From JAXGMV01 sp040768445 (GTDB lineage: Bacteria; Chloroflexota; Anaerolineae; Anaerolineales; Anaerolineaceae), in assembly GCA_040768445.1 (NCBI GenBank), contig JAXGMV010000001.1, positions 2,852,001 through 2,916,000 on the forward strand: a stretch of 64,000 nucleotides of DNA, written 5' to 3'. The notes under the pieces are model-generated. The model was not told where the DNA came from and did no database searches. It saw only the letters and a program-made list of their open reading frames with translations. Of this stretch, positions 60,374 through 64,000 are shown piece by piece. Position 1 is the first letter of the stretch, and each line of letters opens with the position of its first letter. The position numbers were made by a program, and so were the translations under genes.

Positions 60374-61240
60374 ATGAATTCCTCAGTCAACCTGACCCTC
60401 ACTTACCTTGGGACAAACTGCCTGGTAATCTCTGACAACCGGACAACGCTGCTGATAGACCCACATTTCACCCGTCCTGCAAACTTGTTAGGACCAGTCA
60501 TTCTTTTCAAGCGTATAAAACCTGACAAAGCCCTGATTTCATCAACACTTGAGAAAGTCGGCATCACTTCCGTCGAAGCCATATTAATCACCCACACCCA
60601 TTATGACCACGCCCTTGATGCCGTCGAAACTGCGCTGTTGACCGGCGCGTCACTCGTCGGGTCTGGTTCCCTATCTATGCTGCCAAGTGCAAGTGACCTT
60701 GGCGCTGGCAAACTGGTGTCTGCCAATGACCATCCTGAATTTTATTTTGGTAACTTTTGCATTTCTTTTTTACCATCACGACATCTTCCCATGCCGCTCA
60801 TTTCCCAATGGACAGCATTGTGCGGGAAAGAAATCAAAGAGCCTGTCACCTTGCCAGCATCCGCCATTGCCTACAAAGAAGGCGATGTGTATAACATACA
60901 AATCAAACATCCTCATGGCTCAATTCTTATCCTTGGAACGGCATCACCAATTACCGGGACTATAGATTCCAGTATCAGAAATATTGCCTTATCCGTGGGC
61001 GGGCTGAACTTGAAATCAAATAAATACATCGAGTGCTATGTCGAGTCTTTTCACCAACTGAGCAGTGGTTCCAACTTCATCCTCACCCATTGGGATGATT
61101 TTAGCAAACCCCTAAGCGAGCCAGCGCACGATCTGCCAGGGATGAAGAGAGTTTACAACATTATCCCGCGCAAGACAGCCGATTGGAAAACTGACTGTAA
61201 AGTGGTCAAGCCCAAAATCTTTGATACTATTGTTTTATGA
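60374..61240 (+). CDS. Metallo-beta-lactamase-fold hydrolase
   Basis: A 288-residue protein. LTYLGTNCLVISDNRTTLLIDPHF is the usual opening of the UlaG-like branch of the metallo-beta-lactamase fold, and ILITHTHYDHALDAVE near residue 72 is the HxHxDH zinc motif. Later His residues (ILTHWDDF) may complete the site. The substrate is unknown; relatives include phosphodiesterases and lactonases. It ends 17 bases from the convergent IMPACT-family gene. Confidence 0.85.
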   Translation: MNSSVNLTLTYLGTNCLVISDNRTTLLIDPHFTRPANLLGPVILFKRIKPDKALISSTLEKVGITSVEAILITHTHYDHALDAVETALLTGASLVGSGSLSMLPSASDLGAGKLVSANDHPEFYFGNFCISFLPSRHLPMPLISQWTALCGKEIKEPVTLPASAIAYKEGDVYNIQIKHPHGSILILGTASPITGTIDSSIRNIALSVGGLNLKSNKYIECYVESFHQLSSGSNFILTHWDDFSKPLSEPAHDLPGMKRVYNIIPRKTADWKTDCKVVKPKIFDTIVL

Positions 61241-61257
61241 ATGGAAAAATGGATTTT

Positions 61258-61914
61258 CTACGGCTTGACAGGCATAATTGTTTCGGGGTTGGTCTCAATA
61301 ATCTCGGGTACTGTCTTTCCGTTTGAAAGTTCAACCAGTGAATCTCGTAAACCATTAAAAGATTCGGTCAGGATTCTGAAAGTCAAGGTGACATCCGCGC
61401 CAAAAACCTGGTCAACAGGCTGGGCGCCGCTGTGATCGATCAATGACTTCGCCCGCTCATAGAGTGGGTAGGCTACCACAACCATGACAAGATGTGTGGG
61501 CACTTTTTTTGCCAGCGGCAGGATATTCAGAACTGCTTTTGCAGCATCTGTGTAGGCGCGCACCAGGCCCCCCGTGCCGAGTTTTGTGCCACCAAAATAA
61601 CGAGTCACAACTAAAGCAACATCACCCAATCCGCTGCCTGATAAAACAGCGAGTATTGGACGTCCGGCCGTTCCGGAGGGTTCGCCGTCATCGGAACAAT
61701 GTGCCATGACACTGTTACCGTGACCTATCAAAAACGCTGGTACGTGATGGGAGGCATCTGGAAATTCCTGGCGAATAGTGTGTATAAATTCACGCGCCTG
61801 CTCAACACTGAAAGCTGGTGAAACAGTGGCTATGAAATGCGAATTCACGACCACAATTTCTGCCCTGGTTTTCTGTGCGGGGATTAACAAATCGTCCATC
61901 ATTTTTTCACGCAT
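61258..61914 (-). CDS. IMPACT/YigZ family protein
   Basis: A 218-residue YigZ/UPF0029 protein. RAEIVVVNSHFIATVSP, then HVPAFLIGHGNSVMAHCSDDGEPSGTAGRPIL and VVTRYFGGTKLGTGGLVRAYTDAAK are the hallmark of the IMPACT N-terminal domain. A smaller ferredoxin-like C-terminal domain follows. The family is linked to translation control, but its bacterial role is not settled. The gene is 18 bases after the ABC transporter gene on the same strand. The ATG at 61914 is chosen over a GTG one codon earlier. Confidence 0.92.
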   Translation of the reverse strand: MREKMMDDLLIPAQKTRAEIVVVNSHFIATVSPAFSVEQAREFIHTIRQEFPDASHHVPAFLIGHGNSVMAHCSDDGEPSGTAGRPILAVLSGSGLGDVALVVTRYFGGTKLGTGGLVRAYTDAAKAVLNILPLAKKVPTHLVMVVVAYPLYERAKSLIDHSGAQPVDQVFGADVTLTFRILTESFNGLRDSLVELSNGKTVPEIIETNPETIMPVKP

Positions 61915-61932
61915 CACACTTGAATAAACAAA

Positions 61933-63777
61933 TCAGCTGGTGCTGCCGCCAAATGCTACGCTCCTTAGAATTTCCTGCTTGCGGGTCTGCTCTACATATT
62001 CCAGGCTTTGGTGGCGGAAGTAGGTGTTATAAAGCTCAGCATAATGACCACCTGCCTGCATCAACTGCTGATGATTTCCCTCTTCCAGGATACGGCCAGA
62101 ATCAATCACAATAATCCTGTCTGCTGACTTAATGGTCGAAAGTCGATGCGCAATCAGAATTGAGGTTGTATTTTTGAGGATCAAATTCAGTGCCTGCTGA
62201 ATTTGCCATTCCGTGAACGGGTCGATGCTGGCTGTAGCTTCATCGAGGATAAAAATTGCCGGGTTTTGAACAAGTACTCGCATTAACGAAACAAGCTGAC
62301 GCTGCCCCATCGAGAGCAGAGTGCCTCTTTCACCCACCTGTGTATCTAACCCATCTGACAGCGTTGATAACCACTCGCCGTCTCCGATTTGCTTACCCAA
62401 CCGTAATACTTCATCCCGGTTGGCTTTATCACAGGTATAACAAATATTTTCTAAAACCGTACCTGAGAACAGGAATGGTACCTGTGACACGATGCCTAGC
62501 TGCTTGCGGTAACTGTGAAGGTCAAAACTTCGAATATCCTGTCCATCAATCAGGATCTCTCCATCCTGGAACTCGTAAAAGCGGGCAATCAATTTTGCTA
62601 TAGATGATTTCCCGGCACCTGTATGACCAACAAAAGCAAGGTTTTCACCGGGCTTGATATTCAGACTGAAATCATTGAGGACCATTTCACCGGTTTTATA
62701 ATGAAAATTCACATGCTTGAAATCAATTTCTCCGCGCAATCGGTCAGGCTTAATTGAACCTGTTTGGACAACAGTCGCTTCTGCATCGATCAAAGCGAAA
62801 ACACGTTCAGCAGCAGAAAGCCCATTTTGAACCTGTGTCCAGTAGGATGACAGGCTCATCACAGGGTACATAAACCGGTCCATGCTCATGATAAACAGGT
62901 ACCAGGCGCCGGCTGTGACGATGCCTTGCTCCACTGACAACCCACCAAAATAGACCAGCACAGCAGTACCAATAGCGCCAATTGCATTCAACATTGGGTG
63001 AATCAAAGTCATGATCACGCCGCGTTTGAAGTTTACACTGTAGGATAACCAGTTTGCAGCATAGAACTCACGGTAAACATTCTTCTCCTGGCGGTAGTTC
63101 TTAGCCACGGCAATGCCACCAATACTCTCCTTAATGGTCGCATTTACAGAGGCAATTGCCCGCATACCAGCACGTGTGACCTTACGGGCTATTTTTCTAA
63201 AGCTCACAGCCACAAGCAAAATCACAGGCACCATACCAAATAAGTACAGGGTCAATGTTGTATCTATACGAAGTAAGACAAATGTCAGGATAACAGTTTC
63301 AAGGAGCTGAGAAATTAAATCCATCGTCAGCGTAACAAGCTGTCCAAAATCATTGGTATCACCGGTGATCCTTGATACAATTTTTCCAGTGGAGTATTCA
63401 TCGTAGAAAGATAGATCATGTTCAGTTGAAGCTTCAAAAGCATCTGAAGCAAGTGCAGTCACCGCACCAGCAATGGTGCGCACTGTAAAACGTCTTCTGA
63501 TCAGGTTTGCCAGCCACATTAAAACACCGAAAACCAGGACAATAAGTGGAATGGCAAAGTAAAGTTCCGATCGTTCGCTTTCGCTGATCAGGTCCACACC
63601 GCGTGATACTACAACAGGCAAAAAAGCGCCCATGGATGAGATCACAATAATACTCAGAGAAATGACGATCAAGCGGCGCCAATGCGGCTTGAAGTAGCTG
63701 GCGATGCGTTTGACCAGTTCTACATCGCTGTAAGTCCGATCGTATTGTTCTGCATTAAGTCCCGAATAAAAGCCCAT
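61933..63777 (-). CDS. ABC transporter, fused membrane and ATPase domains
   Basis: A 614-residue half-transporter of the exporter type. Six membrane helices lie at about 35-330, and the nucleotide-binding domain from 365 has LAFVGHTGAGKSSIAKLI (Walker A), TLLSMGQRQLVSLMRVL (signature, LSMGQ instead of LSGGQ), IFILDEATASIDPFTEWQ (Walker B and D-loop) and the switch His in LIAHRLSTIKSAD. It lies 20 bases after a second ABC gene cut by the window edge, so the pair forms a heterodimeric multidrug- or lipid-type exporter. Confidence 0.94.
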   Translation of the reverse strand: MGFYSGLNAEQYDRTYSDVELVKRIASYFKPHWRRLIVISLSIIVISSMGAFLPVVVSRGVDLISESERSELYFAIPLIVLVFGVLMWLANLIRRRFTVRTIAGAVTALASDAFEASTEHDLSFYDEYSTGKIVSRITGDTNDFGQLVTLTMDLISQLLETVILTFVLLRIDTTLTLYLFGMVPVILLVAVSFRKIARKVTRAGMRAIASVNATIKESIGGIAVAKNYRQEKNVYREFYAANWLSYSVNFKRGVIMTLIHPMLNAIGAIGTAVLVYFGGLSVEQGIVTAGAWYLFIMSMDRFMYPVMSLSSYWTQVQNGLSAAERVFALIDAEATVVQTGSIKPDRLRGEIDFKHVNFHYKTGEMVLNDFSLNIKPGENLAFVGHTGAGKSSIAKLIARFYEFQDGEILIDGQDIRSFDLHSYRKQLGIVSQVPFLFSGTVLENICYTCDKANRDEVLRLGKQIGDGEWLSTLSDGLDTQVGERGTLLSMGQRQLVSLMRVLVQNPAIFILDEATASIDPFTEWQIQQALNLILKNTTSILIAHRLSTIKSADRIIVIDSGRILEEGNHQQLMQAGGHYAELYNTYFRHQSLEYVEQTRKQEILRSVAFGGSTS

Positions 63778-63797
63778 AAATAAACCCTGAATTCCAA

Positions 63798-64000
63798 TTA
63801 TTCACTAAAAATCTGTCGGTAAGCTTGGGAAGTTTCAAGCAATTCCTCATGCGTGCCAATGGCTGCAATTTTTCCCAGTCGCATAACGATAATGAGGTCT
63901 GCCCAGCGTATTTGCGACAACCTATGAGTAATAATCATGGTGGTCCGACCAGATGCGGCTGCGAAAATCGCTTTTTGAATCCTATCCTCTGTCGCACTAT
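63798..64000 (-). CDS. ABC transporter ATPase domain, C-terminal end (partial)
   Basis: The last 66 codons of an ABC transporter gene, read from the window edge to the stop at 63798-63800. Visible are SATEDRIQKAIFAA after the Walker B region (D-loop form SATED), TTMIITHRLSQIRWADLIIVM with the switch His, and the C-terminal EELLETSQAYRQIFSE. It sits directly before the 614-residue half-transporter and is its likely partner. Confidence 0.9.
   Translation of the reverse strand, partial: SATEDRIQKAIFAAASGRTTMIITHRLSQIRWADLIIVMRLGKIAAIGTHEELLETSQAYRQIFSE

Noticed and set aside
61241..61435. Plus-strand frame of 64 residues beginning MEKWIFYG
   Set aside because: It lies wholly antisense to the well-supported IMPACT-family gene and has no ribosome site or recognisable domain.
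1..64000. tRNA, rRNA or CRISPR loci
   Set aside because: I scanned intergenic regions by eye for T-loop motifs, rRNA-like tracts and regular direct repeats and saw none; a covariance-model scan would be decisive.

Overview
The window looks like chromosome from a Chloroflexota bacterium, probably class Anaerolineae. This is inferred from gene content: a transaldolase/phosphoglucose isomerase fusion, a MoaD-MoaE fusion, ADP-forming acetyl-CoA synthetase, a B-family polymerase cassette of PolB2 type, and many TTG/GTG starts. It was not tested by phylogeny. Coding density is high, no stretch over 300 bases lacks a gene or mobile element, and I see no rRNA, tRNA, CRISPR array or prophage.

Layout. 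1-1.5 kb: end of secD, then secF. 1.6-9.3 kb: an SDR dehydrogenase, a glycerate dehydrogenase and glycerate 2-kinase pair, a zinc-ribbon membrane protein, an M23-like protein and a fused ADP-forming acyl-CoA synthetase. 9.5-15.0 kb: a surface-polysaccharide operon (GT-C-like membrane protein, GT2 transferase, WbqC-like protein, methyltransferase, sugar aminotransferase). 15.1-15.8 kb: an IS200-type element. 15.8-19.0 kb: a three-gene operon behind a promoter whose spacer holds a Gram-positive-type LexA box; it encodes a RecA/RadA-like protein without a Walker A motif, a small helical protein and a divergent family-B DNA polymerase. 19.0-20.4 kb: Lgt-like protein and TlpA-like thioredoxin. 20.5-25.8 kb: pentose-phosphate operon (tkt, rpiB, tal-pgi). 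25.8-28.4 kb: ROK sugar kinase, SpoU methyltransferase, rmlA. 28.5-30.1 kb: a complete ISLre2-type element with target duplication. 30.1-34.4 kb: glycerol operon in which a GlpA-type dehydrogenase is followed by SdhB/C/D-like electron-transfer subunits. 34.4-40.9 kb: PII-like protein with a Ca2+/cation antiporter, bL25, Nudix, TrmI, and the rpsF-ssb-rpsR operon with a parvulin-type foldase. 40.9-53.5 kb: smc, rnc, moaC-moaDE, scpA, a PspC protein, aldo/keto reductase, mutS, panE, fmt. 53.6-64 kb: DUF4870, glutaredoxin-like protein, ECF sigma/DegV/small membrane protein, an aminotransferase, a NYN-LOTUS protein, cyclophilin, racemase, GNAT, metallo-hydrolase, IMPACT-family protein and an ABC exporter pair cut by the window edge.

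How it fits together. Glycerate/glyoxylate enzymes (dehydrogenase, kinase, aminotransferase) are scattered but complementary. Glycerol is phosphorylated by GlpK and probably oxidised by a membrane complex that feeds electrons to quinone through an Sdh-like module. Chromosome maintenance is well represented (smc, scpA, mutS, ssb, rnc). The most unusual system is the predicted SOS-controlled PolB2-type cassette, a candidate DNA-damage-tolerance or mutagenesis module that would stand in for the better-known ImuA-ImuB-DnaE2 or UmuDC systems. A second theme is a set of promoters whose -10 box lies only 5-9 bases before the start codon, which implies leaderless mRNAs for moaC, scpA, mutS, fmt and an aldo/keto reductase.
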